Below, in pieces: positions 28,395 through 37,398 of a DNA stretch of 64,000 bases. Numbering within the stretch: position 1 is the first letter of the stretch; every line of letters starts with the position of its first letter. The position numbers were made by a program, and so were the translations under genes. The DNA comes from Hyphomicrobiales bacterium (GTDB lineage Bacteria > Pseudomonadota > Alphaproteobacteria > Rhizobiales > Aestuariivirgaceae): NCBI GenBank assembly GCA_016185245.1, contig JACPNZ010000007.1:1-64000 (forward strand), written 5' to 3'. The notes beneath the pieces were generated by a model. That model saw nothing but the letters and a program-made list of their open reading frames with translations. It had not been told where the DNA came from and did not search any database.

Positions 28395-29210
28395 TCAGGC
28401 CGCTGCCACCGTGTCCCTGATGGCGCCGGGGCCAGGAATGGCGCCGGGCGGGCACTTGCCGAGGATGATCATGCCGAGGACTTCGTCCTTGGTCACGTCC
28501 TTGACGCTGGCCGTACCCACCACCCGGCCGTTCTTCATCACCGACACCCGGTCGGCGAGATCGAACACGTCATGGATGTCGTGGCTGATCAGGAAAATGC
28601 CGATGCCTTCCGCCTTCAATTGCTTGATCAGCTCGCCGACCTGGGCGGTCTCCTGGGGCCCGAGCGCTGCCGTCGGCTCGTCCATGATCAGGATGCGGGC
28701 GTTGAAGTGGATGGCGCGCGCTATGGCCACCGACTGGCGCTGGCCGCCGGAGAGCGATTTCACCGGGTCCTTGAAGCGGCGGAAATTGGGATTGAGCCGG
28801 CCCATCACCTTGCGGCACTCGGACTCCATGGCGATGTCGTCGAGGGTTCCGAACTTGGTGCGGAGCTCGCGGCCCAGATAGAGATTGGCGGCAGCGTCGA
28901 CATTGTCGGCGAGTGCGAGCGTCTGGTAGATCGTCTCGATGCCGAGCGCCTTGGCGTCGCGCGGATTGTCGATCGTCACCTTGTCGCCGTTGATGAAAAT
29001 TTCGCCGGCGTCGCGGCGATAGGCGCCCGACAGGATCTTGATCAGCGTCGACTTGCCCGCGCCATTGTGGCCGAGGAGGCCCACCACCTCGCCGGCATGG
29101 AGATCGATGGATGCGTGATCGACCGCCTTGATGCCGCCGAAGGCGATCGACATGTCGCGCATCTCGACCAGGGGTGTTCTCGAGTCTGCCGTCCTTGTTG
29201 TCTGCGACAT
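28395..29210 (-). CDS. Sugar ABC transporter ATP-binding protein (FrcA/XylG type, single domain)
   Basis: A 271-aa ATPase with one nucleotide-binding domain: Walker [18 protein letters not shown], signature LSGGQRQ, Walker [13 protein letters not shown]. It is half the size of RbsA/XylG, as in the FrcA-like branch used by rhizobia. It is the last of three genes with the XylH-like permease and XylF-like binding protein. GGAGGGGACA precedes the ATG at 29210. Confidence 0.92.
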   Translation of the reverse strand: MSQTTRTADSRTPLVEMRDMSIAFGGIKAVDHASIDLHAGEVVGLLGHNGAGKSTLIKILSGAYRRDAGEIFINGDKVTIDNPRDAKALGIETIYQTLALADNVDAAANLYLGRELRTKFGTLDDIAMESECRKVMGRLNPNFRRFKDPVKSLSGGQRQSVAIARAIHFNARILIMDEPTAALGPQETAQVGELIKQLKAEGIGIFLISHDIHDVFDLADRVSVMKNGRVVGTASVKDVTKDEVLGMIILGKCPPGAIPGPGAIRDTVAAA

Positions 29211-29220
29211 TGTCCCCTCC

Positions 29221-30618
29221 CTACTTGACGCGCCGGCGATAGACCTGGTCGAGGAAGACGGCGGAGACCAGAACGGCGCCCACCACCATGTCCTTGTAGG
29301 CCGATTCGAAATTTAGGAGCGTCATGCCCGACTGCAAAGACTGCATCAGGAGCGCTCCCAGCACGGCGCCGTAGATGGTGCCGATGCCGCCGGCCAGCGA
29401 CGTGCCGCCGATCACCGCCGCGGCAATCACATAGAGCTCGTTGAACTGGCCCAGCGAATTGGTGGCCGAATCGAGCCTTGCCGTCGAAATCATCGCGGAA
29501 ATGGCCACAAGGATTCCCATCAGTGTGAAAACCATCACTGTCAGGCGCCTGGTATTGATACCGGCGAGTTCGGCCGCTTCCGGATTGCCACCGGTGGCGT
29601 AGATATAGCGGCCGAAGCGGGTGCGGGTCGCCATGAAAGTCATGACAAAGCCCACCGCCAGCATGATCAGGACCGGAATGGCATAGCCCGTCTCATAGCT
29701 CAATCCGTCGAGGCAGCGTACGACCTTGCCGTCGGCCATGCAGATGGCGTTGCCGTCGACATTGAGCGCGCCCGGCGGAATGGGAATGTCGTGGTCGATG
29801 GCATATTTCTCGATGACCTTGGGGGCCCAGGGATAGGAGTTCACCACCCAGGTGAAAAGCAGCACGACGACGCTGCCGACCACGGCGAGGACCGTCTCGG
29901 CCCAGATCGGCCGGAGCGGGAAGTTGAAGCGGCGGCGCTGGGTGCGGCCGTTGATGATCGCCGCCACGATGCCGGCGCAGGCGACGATGGCCAGCACCCA
30001 GCTCCACAACGGTCCGATCGACGCCAATGGGCCGTTGCCGCCGATCAGCTTGTAGGTTTGGTCCATCGGCGCCACGGTTTCGCCGCGGATCACCCACCAG
30101 GCCAGGCCGCTGTAGGCGATAAGGCCGCCCAGCGTCACGATGAACGAAGGAATCTGCAGATAGGCGATGAGCGTACCGTTGAGGAAACCGATGAGCGCGC
30201 CAAGCGCCAGGGCAAAAAGCACCGCGATAATCCAGATCGACGGGTGGCCGACGCCCAACCAGGGACCAAGCTTGTAGACCTGCAAATAGCCCACCGAGAC
30301 ACCGACGAGGCTCAACATCGAACCGACCGACAGATCGATCTGGCGCATGACGATGACCAGCACCATGCCGGTGGTCATCACCCCAATCGACGAGGTCTGT
30401 ACCATCAGGATCCAGATGTTGCGGGGGGTGAGGAACGATCCGCCGAACAGGCCATCGGCCTGGCGCAGGAATCCACTGTAGATGTCGAAGCCGGCCCAGA
30501 TCACCAGCAAAGCGCCGATCATGCCGAGCATGCGGGCGTCGATTTCGGTGGCGCGCAGAAACCGCTTCACCATGCCTTCATCGCTCATCGCCGGATTGTG
30601 CGAACCTGCTGCCGTCAT
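29221..30618 (-). CDS. Sugar ABC transporter permease (XylH-like)
   Basis: A 465-aa permease of the BPD_transp_2 family, the xylose-type pump in the inner membrane, with about ten hydrophobic segments. The typical EAA-like region reads [21 protein letters not shown], then [21 protein letters not shown] large periplasmic insert (about 245-310) with a Cys pair is longer than in many homologs. ATG 30618 has GGGGAGG upstream. It is separated from the binding-protein gene by a hairpin terminator, which lowers its expression relative to that gene. Confidence 0.92.
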   Translation of the reverse strand: MTAAGSHNPAMSDEGMVKRFLRATEIDARMLGMIGALLVIWAGFDIYSGFLRQADGLFGGSFLTPRNIWILMVQTSSIGVMTTGMVLVIVMRQIDLSVGSMLSLVGVSVGYLQVYKLGPWLGVGHPSIWIIAVLFALALGALIGFLNGTLIAYLQIPSFIVTLGGLIAYSGLAWWVIRGETVAPMDQTYKLIGGNGPLASIGPLWSWVLAIVACAGIVAAIINGRTQRRRFNFPLRPIWAETVLAVVGSVVVLLFTWVVNSYPWAPKVIEKYAIDHDIPIPPGALNVDGNAICMADGKVVRCLDGLSYETGYAIPVLIMLAVGFVMTFMATRTRFGRYIYATGGNPEAAELAGINTRRLTVMVFTLMGILVAISAMISTARLDSATNSLGQFNELYVIAAAVIGGTSLAGGIGTIYGAVLGALLMQSLQSGMTLLNFESAYKDMVVGAVLVSAVFLDQVYRRRVK

Positions 30619-30663
30619 CGGCTGCCTCCCCTGTCGTCCGCCCGCCACCGGGCGCTTCTGCCC

Positions 30664-30699
30664 AAAAGAAAGCCGCGCCACCCGTTAAGGCGACGCGGC
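30664..30699 (-). terminator. Intra-operon attenuating terminator between sugar-binding protein and permease
   Basis: On the minus strand GCCGCGTCGCC (30689-30699) pairs, allowing a few G-U, with GGGTGGCGCGGC (30672-30683), and TTTCTTTTGG follows (30662-30671). It sits after the binding-protein stop and before the permease start. This suits stronger expression of the binding protein. Confidence 0.75.
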
Positions 30700-30734
30700 C
30701 ATGATCGATCAATCCATCGGGATTGACAAGTCTA

Positions 30735-31778
30735 TCAGTCGCAGGCCTTGACGGTTCCGGCCTTGACGCCGGCGCAAGCCTCTGCCTTGCTGATCCAGCC
30801 GGCATCGATCACGTCGTTAAGGTTGTCCTTGGTGATCGGGTCGGGATTGATCAGGATGGCGTTCATTTCAACGCCCTTTTTGCCCTTGTTGAACTTGGCG
30901 ACGCCGGGAAGCGAGGCCATGTCCTTGCCGTCGGCCATGGCGACCGCGGCTTCCGCGGCAGTCTTGCCGAGCGCGCGACTGTCTTTCCACACCGACACGG
31001 TCTGGGTGCCGAGCGCCACGCGGTTGAGCGCCGCCTTGTCGCCGTCCTGGCCCGACACCGGCACGGTGCCGGCGAGGCCCTGGGCGTCGAGCGCTGCCAC
31101 CACGCCGGAAGCCATGCCGTCGTTCTCGGAGACGACCGCATCGACCTTGTTGCCGGTCGAAGTCAGGCACTGCTCCATTTCCTTCTGAGCGTTGTCCGGC
31201 TTCCAGCCGTCAGTGAAGGTTTCGCAGACGTTCTTGATCTTGCCGGCGTCCATGGCTGGCTTCAGCACTTCGGTGATGCCGGAGAACAGGAAGGTGGCGT
31301 TTGGATCGCCCTTGTCGCCCTTGATGAAGGCATAGTTGCCCTCGGGCTTGGCTTTGAGGATTTCCTTGGCCATCAGGCGGCCGACGCCGATGTTGTCGAA
31401 AGTGATGTAGAGGGCGCTCGGATCCTCGAACTGGACGTCATAGGCGATCGACTTGATGCCCGCATCGGTGATCGCCTTGATCGAGGGCAGGATCGCGTCT
31501 GAGTCGAAGGCGACCACCAGAATGACGTCGACCTTCTGGGATATCAGGCCTTCGATGTCGGCGGCCTGCTTCTGGGCCGAGCCCTGCGCGTCGGTCGTTA
31601 TGAACTTGTCGCCGGCGGCTTCGACCACCGCCTTGATAGCGGCTTCGTCGGTCTTCCAGCGCTCTTCCTGGAAGGTCTTCCACGACACGGCGATGGTCTT
31701 GCCGGCGGCCATGGCCGGCAGCGCCGAGGCGCCCAGCATCAGGGCGCCCGCCATCAGGGTGAACAGTTTGCGATTCAT
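30735..31778 (-). CDS. xylF: D-xylose-type ABC transporter substrate-binding protein (XylF-like)
   Basis: A 347-aa periplasmic sugar-binding protein (Peripla_BP_4). The signal peptide MNRKLFTLMAGALMLGAS ends at AMA. The mature domain has SWKTFQEERWKTDEAAI, IEGLISQKVDVILVVAFDSD and VSENDGMASGVVAALDAQGL, all close to XylF. Xylose is the best guess, and related sugars are possible. It is the first gene of the importer operon, divergent from the ROK regulator at 31998. The 219-base intergenic region is AT-rich and should hold both promoters. Confidence 0.9.
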   Translation of the reverse strand: MNRKLFTLMAGALMLGASALPAMAAGKTIAVSWKTFQEERWKTDEAAIKAVVEAAGDKFITTDAQGSAQKQAADIEGLISQKVDVILVVAFDSDAILPSIKAITDAGIKSIAYDVQFEDPSALYITFDNIGVGRLMAKEILKAKPEGNYAFIKGDKGDPNATFLFSGITEVLKPAMDAGKIKNVCETFTDGWKPDNAQKEMEQCLTSTGNKVDAVVSENDGMASGVVAALDAQGLAGTVPVSGQDGDKAALNRVALGTQTVSVWKDSRALGKTAAEAAVAMADGKDMASLPGVAKFNKGKKGVEMNAILINPDPITKDNLNDVIDAGWISKAEACAGVKAGTVKACD

Positions 31779-31997
31779 TACTCGGGTCCTCCTCGAAGAG
31801 CCACGGGACCCCGCGGGACGCCTCCCTGATCCGGCCGATCACGGCCGGACACACGGTTCCTGGGCTCTGGACGAAGTTTGAATTGTTTTATTTCGGCGTC
31901 CAAAAAAATGTTGCGACATTCTCGCTTCTGAGTCAACATGGCCAAGCAAAAAAATAAATTGTGCATTGCGATATAACTATCGCGATTGCGAATTGGG

Positions 31998-33245
31998 ATG
32001 AGCGAAAAGGCCGACAGCGAGCTCGTGAGGCGGCAGAACCGGCGGGTCGTGCTGGAGACGCTGCGCCATGCCGGACCCATGGCGAGGATCGAACTTGGGC
32101 GGCGCACCGGCCTATCGCCCGCCACCATTTCCTCGATTGCCGGCCAGCTCATCGATCGCGGCCTGGTACAGCCCATCGACGAGGCGCCAGCCAGCGAAAT
32201 GCCGCAGAAGCGCGGCCGGCCGATCACTCGGCTCGACCTCAACCCGGCCGCCGCCCATGTGCTGGCGGTGAAGCTGTCGATCGACGAGCTCGAGCTGGTG
32301 CTCGCCGATTTCCGCGGCGAAGTTGGCCGTAGGATCGTTCTTCGCATTCCCACCTATGAGGCGGATGCCGCCCGGTTCGGGGCCACTGTGGCCCAGGAGA
32401 TCAGGAGTTTCCTGCAGGCGGCGAAGGTTCCCGCACGGGCCGTGGCGCGCATCGGTGTCGCCGTTCAGGGTCTGGCCGATACCCATCTCGGAACCGTGGT
32501 GTGGAGCCCCGCCTTCGGCGCCCGCAATGTCCCGATTGGCGGGCCGATCGAGCAGGCGCTCGGGCTTCCGGTCAGCGTTGCCAACGACGCCAATATGATG
32601 GCCGAGGGTCTGCTTAGTCTCGATCCGCAGCGCTATGGCGGCACCACGGCGGTGGTGTTCATGGGCTATGGCGTCGGCATGGGGCTGGTAATCGATGGTC
32701 ACGTCTATCACGGGCCGACCGGGGGAGCGGCCGAGTTTGGCCACATGAATCACATTCCGCGCGGGCCGTTGTGCCGTTGCGGGCGACAGGGCTGCATCGA
32801 GGCCTATGCCGCCGATTATGGCATCGTGCGGGCGGCGAGCGAGATGGCCGGCAGCGCCCGGCCATCCGAGACCGCCGTCCCCGAGGAAATCATGCTGGGG
32901 TTGGAGGAAGCGGCCCGGCACGGCGAGCCACGGGCGCGCGCTGCCTTCGAGAAGGCCGGCGAGGCCCTGGGCTTTGGTATCGCAAGGCTCATTGCGCTGT
33001 TGAGCCCGAGCCGCGTCGTTCTGGCGGGGCCGGGCACCAGGGCCATGGCGCTGATCGAGCCGGCGCTTCACCGGTCGATTGCCGATGGCGTGGTCGACGA
33101 ACTGCGCCGCAATGTCGCCATCGAGGTGGTGCCGCTGTCGACCGACATGATCGTCAAGGGGACGATCGACGGGCTGCTGCGCCACCTCGACCGCGACGTC
33201 CTGGCCGCCGGCGACAATCGCCAACCGCTGGAGACCCTTGGATGA
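31998..33245 (+). CDS. ROK family transcriptional regulator (NagC/XylR-like)
   Basis: A 415-aa ROK repressor. The N-terminal winged helix RIELGRRTGLSPATISSIAGQ is followed by the sugar-kinase-like domain with AEFGHMNHIPRGPLCRCG and the zinc motif CRCGRQGCIE. The ATG at 31998 has a poor ribosome site and TTG at 31986 is an alternative. It faces the xylF-type importer, so it most likely controls sugar uptake in response to that sugar. Unusually, its stop overlaps the next start as ATGA (33242-33245), which places two exported proteins in the same operon. Confidence 0.92.
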   Translation: MSEKADSELVRRQNRRVVLETLRHAGPMARIELGRRTGLSPATISSIAGQLIDRGLVQPIDEAPASEMPQKRGRPITRLDLNPAAAHVLAVKLSIDELELVLADFRGEVGRRIVLRIPTYEADAARFGATVAQEIRSFLQAAKVPARAVARIGVAVQGLADTHLGTVVWSPAFGARNVPIGGPIEQALGLPVSVANDANMMAEGLLSLDPQRYGGTTAVVFMGYGVGMGLVIDGHVYHGPTGGAAEFGHMNHIPRGPLCRCGRQGCIEAYAADYGIVRAASEMAGSARPSETAVPEEIMLGLEEAARHGEPRARAAFEKAGEALGFGIARLIALLSPSRVVLAGPGTRAMALIEPALHRSIADGVVDELRRNVAIEVVPLSTDMIVKGTIDGLLRHLDRDVLAAGDNRQPLETLG

Positions 33246-34651
33246 AAACTGTTTTCGTTGCTTCCACCACGCTGTTGCTGGCGGCGTCGCCGGTTCTTGC
33301 CGACGCCGTGCCTTGGGCCGAATCCAACGTCGGCCACAGCCTGAGCTTTGCCGAGGCGGTAGCGCTGTCGAAGAGCGACCTGCAGAAACTCATCGATCGC
33401 GGCCGCGACCTGTTTGCCGCCAAGTTCACGATCGAAGACGGCGGCGGCCGGCCGAAGGCCACCCAGGCCATCGTTCCCACCAAGCGCAAGCGCGGCGAGA
33501 ATGCCGCCTTCCAGCGTACCGGCGGGCCCGACGCAAATTCCTGCGCCGGCTGCCACAACGATCCCATTCCCGGGGCGGCGGGCGATTTCGTCGCCAATGT
33601 CTTTGTCTCGGAAGGTTTCGAAAGTGCCGATTTCGATTCGATCGATGCGCAGTTCTCCAATGAGCGCAACACCAATACGATCACCGGCGACGGGTTGGTC
33701 GAGCTCCTGTCGCGCGAGATGACTGCCGAGCTTCGGGCCGAGCGCAGCCAGGCGCTGAAGCAGGCACGCGAGGCGAAACAGGACGTAACGGTGAAGCTCG
33801 CCAGCAAGGGTGTTTCCTACGGTTCGCTCACCGCCAAGCCCGACGGCGTGGTCGATGTCAGCAAGCTCGAAGGCGTCGACACCGATCTGGTGGTAAGGCC
33901 GTTCAGCCAGAAGGGCGTTTTCACCTCGCTCCGCCAGTTCACCGTCAACGCCATGAACCAGCACCACGGTATCCAGCCGGTGGAGCGCTTCGGTGTGCGC
34001 TGGACCGGTAGCCGCGATTTCGACGAGGACAAGAAGCCCGACGAGATGGATGAAGGCGACATTTCCGCCATTACCCTGTGGCAGGCCACCCTGTCGCCGC
34101 CGACGGTCCGTACCGACGTGCCGGACAACTGGAAAACGGCGGCGGCGGCGGGCCAGAAGGCCTTCACCGATTTCGCTTGCACTTCCTGCCACATGCCGAC
34201 ACTGCCGCTCAAATCGCTCAGTTTCACCGACCCCGGTCCCGATGATGCGGCGGGCACGCTGCGCGCCGCCGATGTGAAGGAACCGATCGCCGTCGATCTC
34301 GGCCAAAGGCCGTGGGCGAAGCTGCTCAAGCGCAACGACAAGGGCGAATGGCTGGTGCCGCTTTTCGGCGATCTCAAGCGCCATGTCATCGTCGACGAGG
34401 GCGTAGCCGAGCTCGGCAACGAGATCATGGGCCAGCGCTTCGTCGAGCGCGACGTGTTCATGACGGCCGAACTGTGGGGGGTGGGCTCGACGGCGCCATA
34501 TGGCCACCGCGGCGACTTCAGCACGCTCGACGGCGTTATCCGCGCCCATGGCGGCGAGGGCCGCCAGGCGCGCGATGCCTATGTGCAGGCCGACGACACC
34601 ACCCGCTCGAACATCATCGCCTTCCTCAAGACCTTGGTGATTGCGAAATGA
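33242..34651 (+). CDS. Exported diheme cytochrome c, di-heme oxidoreductase (DHOR) family
   Basis: A 469-aa protein with a signal peptide (VFVASTTLLLAASPVLA) and two c-type heme sites: CAGCH at 101-105 and CTSCH near 313-317. It belongs to the cytochrome c peroxidase-related 'putative peroxidase' family (DUF1111), with the VVRPFSQKGVFTSLRQFTVN and LWGVGSTAPYGHRGD signatures. It would act in the periplasm on peroxide or transfer electrons from a small-molecule oxidation. It is coupled to the ROK regulator and the FG-GAP protein by ATGA overlaps. Confidence 0.9.
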   Translation: MKTVFVASTTLLLAASPVLADAVPWAESNVGHSLSFAEAVALSKSDLQKLIDRGRDLFAAKFTIEDGGGRPKATQAIVPTKRKRGENAAFQRTGGPDANSCAGCHNDPIPGAAGDFVANVFVSEGFESADFDSIDAQFSNERNTNTITGDGLVELLSREMTAELRAERSQALKQAREAKQDVTVKLASKGVSYGSLTAKPDGVVDVSKLEGVDTDLVVRPFSQKGVFTSLRQFTVNAMNQHHGIQPVERFGVRWTGSRDFDEDKKPDEMDEGDISAITLWQATLSPPTVRTDVPDNWKTAAAAGQKAFTDFACTSCHMPTLPLKSLSFTDPGPDDAAGTLRAADVKEPIAVDLGQRPWAKLLKRNDKGEWLVPLFGDLKRHVIVDEGVAELGNEIMGQRFVERDVFMTAELWGVGSTAPYGHRGDFSTLDGVIRAHGGEGRQARDAYVQADDTTRSNIIAFLKTLVIAK

Positions 34652-36276
34652 AAAAGCTCCTCGCGGTTGTTCTATTCGCAGCACCGGCCTTGGCCGACGA
34701 TGCGCCGCTCGCACCCACCAACGACATTCCGGCCATGGTCGAGGAACATGCGGCGGCCGGCGTCAATCATGTCTACGGCGGCCCGTGGGAGTTCTTCGTC
34801 GGCGGCGGCGGTGCCGCTTTCGATTGCAACGGCGACCGCAAGCCCGACTTGCTGCTGGCCGGCGGCAAGAATCCGGCGGAGCTCTATGTCAATGAAAGTG
34901 CCATCGGCGGGGCGCTGAAATTCCGCGCAATACCGCTCGACATCGGCAAATACGCCGAGAATGTCACCGGCGCCTATCCCCTCGACATCGACGGCGACGG
35001 CCGAGTCGACGTGGCGCTGCTGCGGGTCGGCCAGAACGTGCTGCTGAAGGGCGGCCCCGACTGCACTTTCAGCGTCGCCAACAGCGACTGGAAGTTCGAC
35101 GGCGGCGATGAATGGACCACCGCCTTCTCGGCCGAGTGGGAGGCGGGCCAGAACTTCCCGACGCTGGCCTTCGGCAACTATGTCGACCGCAAGGCCCCCG
35201 GCTCGCCGTGGGGCACCTGCCACGACAATTTCCTTATTCGCCCCGATGGCGGCGAGCGTCCGTCCTACAGCCAGCCGATCACCCTGGCACCGGGCTACTG
35301 TGCGTTGTCGATGCTGTTCACCGACTGGAACAAGTCGGGCGAGGCGTCGCTGCGCATCACCAATGACCGGCAATATTACCGGGGCGGCGAGGAACAATTG
35401 TGGAAGGTGCCGCCCGGCAAGGCGCCCGCAGCCTATGGCAAGGCCGATGGCTGGCGGCGTGTGGTGATCTGGGGCATGGGCATCGCCCAGGGCGATCTCG
35501 ACGGCAGCGGCGTACCTTCCTATGCGCTCACTTCGATGGGCGACACCAAGCTGCAGAAGCTCGACGAGGAGGCCGATGCCGGAAGCCCGGTCTACCGCGA
35601 TATCGCCTTCGAGCGCGGGGCTACGGCCTACCGGCCCTACACCGGCGGCGATCTCAAGCCGTCGACCGGCTGGCATTCGGAATTCGCCGACTTCAACAAC
35701 GACGGCTTGCTCGACCTGTTCATCGCCAAGGGCAATGTCGAGGCGATGGGCGATTTTGCCAAGAACGATCCCGACAATCTGCTGCTCGGCCAGTGGGACG
35801 GGCGCTTCGCCGAGGCCGGCAAAGAAGCCGGCATTGCCCTTGCCACCAAGGGTCGCGGCGCGCTCGTCGCCGACTTCAATATGGACGGCAATCTCGACCT
35901 GGTGGTGATCAACCGCAGCCAGCCGACCAGCGTGTTCCGCAGCACCGGCGGCGAAGTGCAAGGCGGCGGCACGCGGCCCATGGGCAATTTCCTCGAGATC
36001 GAGCTAAAAGAGCCCGGTGGCAACCGCATGGCGGTGGGCGCCATGATCAATGTGAAGATCGGCACCCGCACCATGAACCGCTGGGTGAGTGTCGGCGGCG
36101 GCCACGCCTCGGGCCATATCGGCTGGACCCATTTCGGCCTCGGCAATTCCGAGCGGGCCGAAATCCGGGTGAAGTGGCCGGACGGCGAGTGGAGCCACCC
36201 TTACCGCGTCTTCGCCAATCAGTTCGTCATCGTCGACCGCGAGAAGCCGATCGCCAGCTACTGGTATCCAGAGTAG
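34648..36276 (+). CDS. Exported FG-GAP/VCBS repeat protein with C-terminal UnbV/ASPIC (CRTAC) domain
   Basis: A 542-aa exported protein with a short signal peptide (MKKLLAVVLFAAPALADD). At least five calcium-binding repeat loops are visible: DCNGDRKPDL, DIDGDGRVDV, DLDGSGVPSY, DFNNDGLLDL and DFNMDGNLDL, which build a beta-propeller. Residues about 455-530 (LEIELKEPGGNRMAVGAMI and FGLGNSERAEIRVKWPDG) are the ASPIC/UnbV domain. The partner gene encodes a diheme protein, and the two starts overlap as ATGA. Together they may form a periplasmic complex under ROK control. The ligand is unknown. Confidence 0.88.
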   Translation: MKKLLAVVLFAAPALADDAPLAPTNDIPAMVEEHAAAGVNHVYGGPWEFFVGGGGAAFDCNGDRKPDLLLAGGKNPAELYVNESAIGGALKFRAIPLDIGKYAENVTGAYPLDIDGDGRVDVALLRVGQNVLLKGGPDCTFSVANSDWKFDGGDEWTTAFSAEWEAGQNFPTLAFGNYVDRKAPGSPWGTCHDNFLIRPDGGERPSYSQPITLAPGYCALSMLFTDWNKSGEASLRITNDRQYYRGGEEQLWKVPPGKAPAAYGKADGWRRVVIWGMGIAQGDLDGSGVPSYALTSMGDTKLQKLDEEADAGSPVYRDIAFERGATAYRPYTGGDLKPSTGWHSEFADFNNDGLLDLFIAKGNVEAMGDFAKNDPDNLLLGQWDGRFAEAGKEAGIALATKGRGALVADFNMDGNLDLVVINRSQPTSVFRSTGGEVQGGGTRPMGNFLEIELKEPGGNRMAVGAMINVKIGTRTMNRWVSVGGGHASGHIGWTHFGLGNSERAEIRVKWPDGEWSHPYRVFANQFVIVDREKPIASYWYPE

Positions 36277-36279
36277 CGC

Positions 36280-36645
36280 TTATCTTATCATGTAAACCTT
36301 GCGCACCGTCTCATGCACCCGGCAAGTGCCTTGCCAGCCCTTGGGGAAGTAGGCGGCGGTGCCGGGGACGATTTCGATGACTTCGCCCGACTGGTGAACA
36401 TAGGTGGCTCGGCCGAGCAGGAAGTGACAGAACTCGTCGCTCACGACGTGGCAGTTCCAATGGCCCGGCGTGCAGATCCAGATGCCGCATTCGTTCTCGC
36501 CATTGGGCCCCTTGTGGATGACCAGGCCGCTGGTGTGCGAGTGGCCCTCGATCATGGTCGGCACCTCACCCCAGTCGGCGAAGGGGCCGGGGTGGGTTTC
36601 GGGATGGACGAGGCGCGGGGCGGAGGAGGCAGAAGACGTGGTCAT
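36280..36645 (-). CDS. Cupin domain protein (DUF861-like)
   Basis: A 121-aa single-cupin protein: CGIWICTPGHWNCHVVSDEFCHFLLGRATYVHQSGEVIEIVPGTAAYFPKGWQGTCRVHETVRKVY is the typical (S)-ureidoglycine aminohydrolase-like cupin_3 core in a longer form (positions about 55-119). The residues EFCHF and the first GH...H provide possible metal ligands. The ATG at 36645 has only a weak ribosome site. It ends an operon with DUF1194 and the polyamine-importer genes. Likely small-molecule binding or an isomerase, and no substrate can be named. Confidence 0.85.
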   Translation of the reverse strand: MTTSSASSAPRLVHPETHPGPFADWGEVPTMIEGHSHTSGLVIHKGPNGENECGIWICTPGHWNCHVVSDEFCHFLLGRATYVHQSGEVIEIVPGTAAYFPKGWQGTCRVHETVRKVYMIR

Positions 36646-36680
36646 GGTGGGCCCACCACGCCACGGCGTTCCTCCTCCTG

Positions 36681-37397
36681 TCAAGGTTGGCTGGAAGCCA
36701 GCAGCGGGCGGATTTCGCGCAGCAGCTTGGCCTTGATGGCGGCGCGGTAGTCGCTGTAGTTGTCGATGCCGATGCCGATGGCGAAGGCGCCCGGCCCGCC
36801 GATGACGTTGTCGCGGTAGTAGCGGTCGAGATCGGGAACGTCGGTGCGAATAGCGAGCCCGTTGACGATGACGCCACGGGCCGCCCGCATCGCTTGGGCG
36901 TTTGGCAGCAGAAAGCGCGGCTCCCGCAGCTCCCAGCTTTCGGTGCCGTCGCCCGAAACGTCGATCACCTTGCGGCTCGCCGTGAAGCCAGCGGTTTCTA
37001 TCAGGGTGATGCCATAGCCGATGGCGATGCCGATCCCGGTGCCGCCGCCGGAACGCTGGTCGAAGCGTTCGGAGGTTGCGGCAAAGTTCTCGGTGGCGGC
37101 GGCCGAATCGATGGCAAACCAGCCGGTGGTGAATTTCTGCTCGTCGGGGTCGCCCCAGGTCATCAGGATGACGGCGATGCGGCGATTGGGACCGGAAAGT
37201 GCGGCGGAAACCACCTCGGGATCGCGAAAGGCGGCAGCGATGCCGTCGACCTGCAGACGATATTCGCCGCCATCGACGCTCCCCGAGCAGTCGACCGCCA
37301 GCACCAGGGCGAGATCGAAACTACCGGTCGGGTCGGCTGTGGCCGGCGCGATGCAAGCGAGGAATGCCGCCGCCGCCGCCGCGATCCGTTTTGGCAC
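36681..37397 (-). CDS. Exported DUF1194 (von Willebrand A-like) protein
   Basis: A protein of about 238 aa with a signal peptide (RIAAAAAAFLACIAPATA) and a vWA-like fold. AVDCSGSVDGGEY carries the DxSxS metal-ion-dependent adhesion site, followed by AVILMTWGDPDEQKF and RKVIDVSGDGTESWE, as in DUF1194. GTG 37397 lies directly after the stop of the GT1 gene, so translation is coupled. Function of the family is unknown and a periplasmic or surface binding role is likely. Confidence 0.85.
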   Translation of the reverse strand: MPKRIAAAAAAFLACIAPATADPTGSFDLALVLAVDCSGSVDGGEYRLQVDGIAAAFRDPEVVSAALSGPNRRIAVILMTWGDPDEQKFTTGWFAIDSAAATENFAATSERFDQRSGGGTGIGIAIGYGITLIETAGFTASRKVIDVSGDGTESWELREPRFLLPNAQAMRAARGVIVNGLAIRTDVPDLDRYYRDNVIGGPGAFAIGIGIDNYSDYRAAIKAKLLREIRPLLASSQP

Positions 37398-37398
37398 C

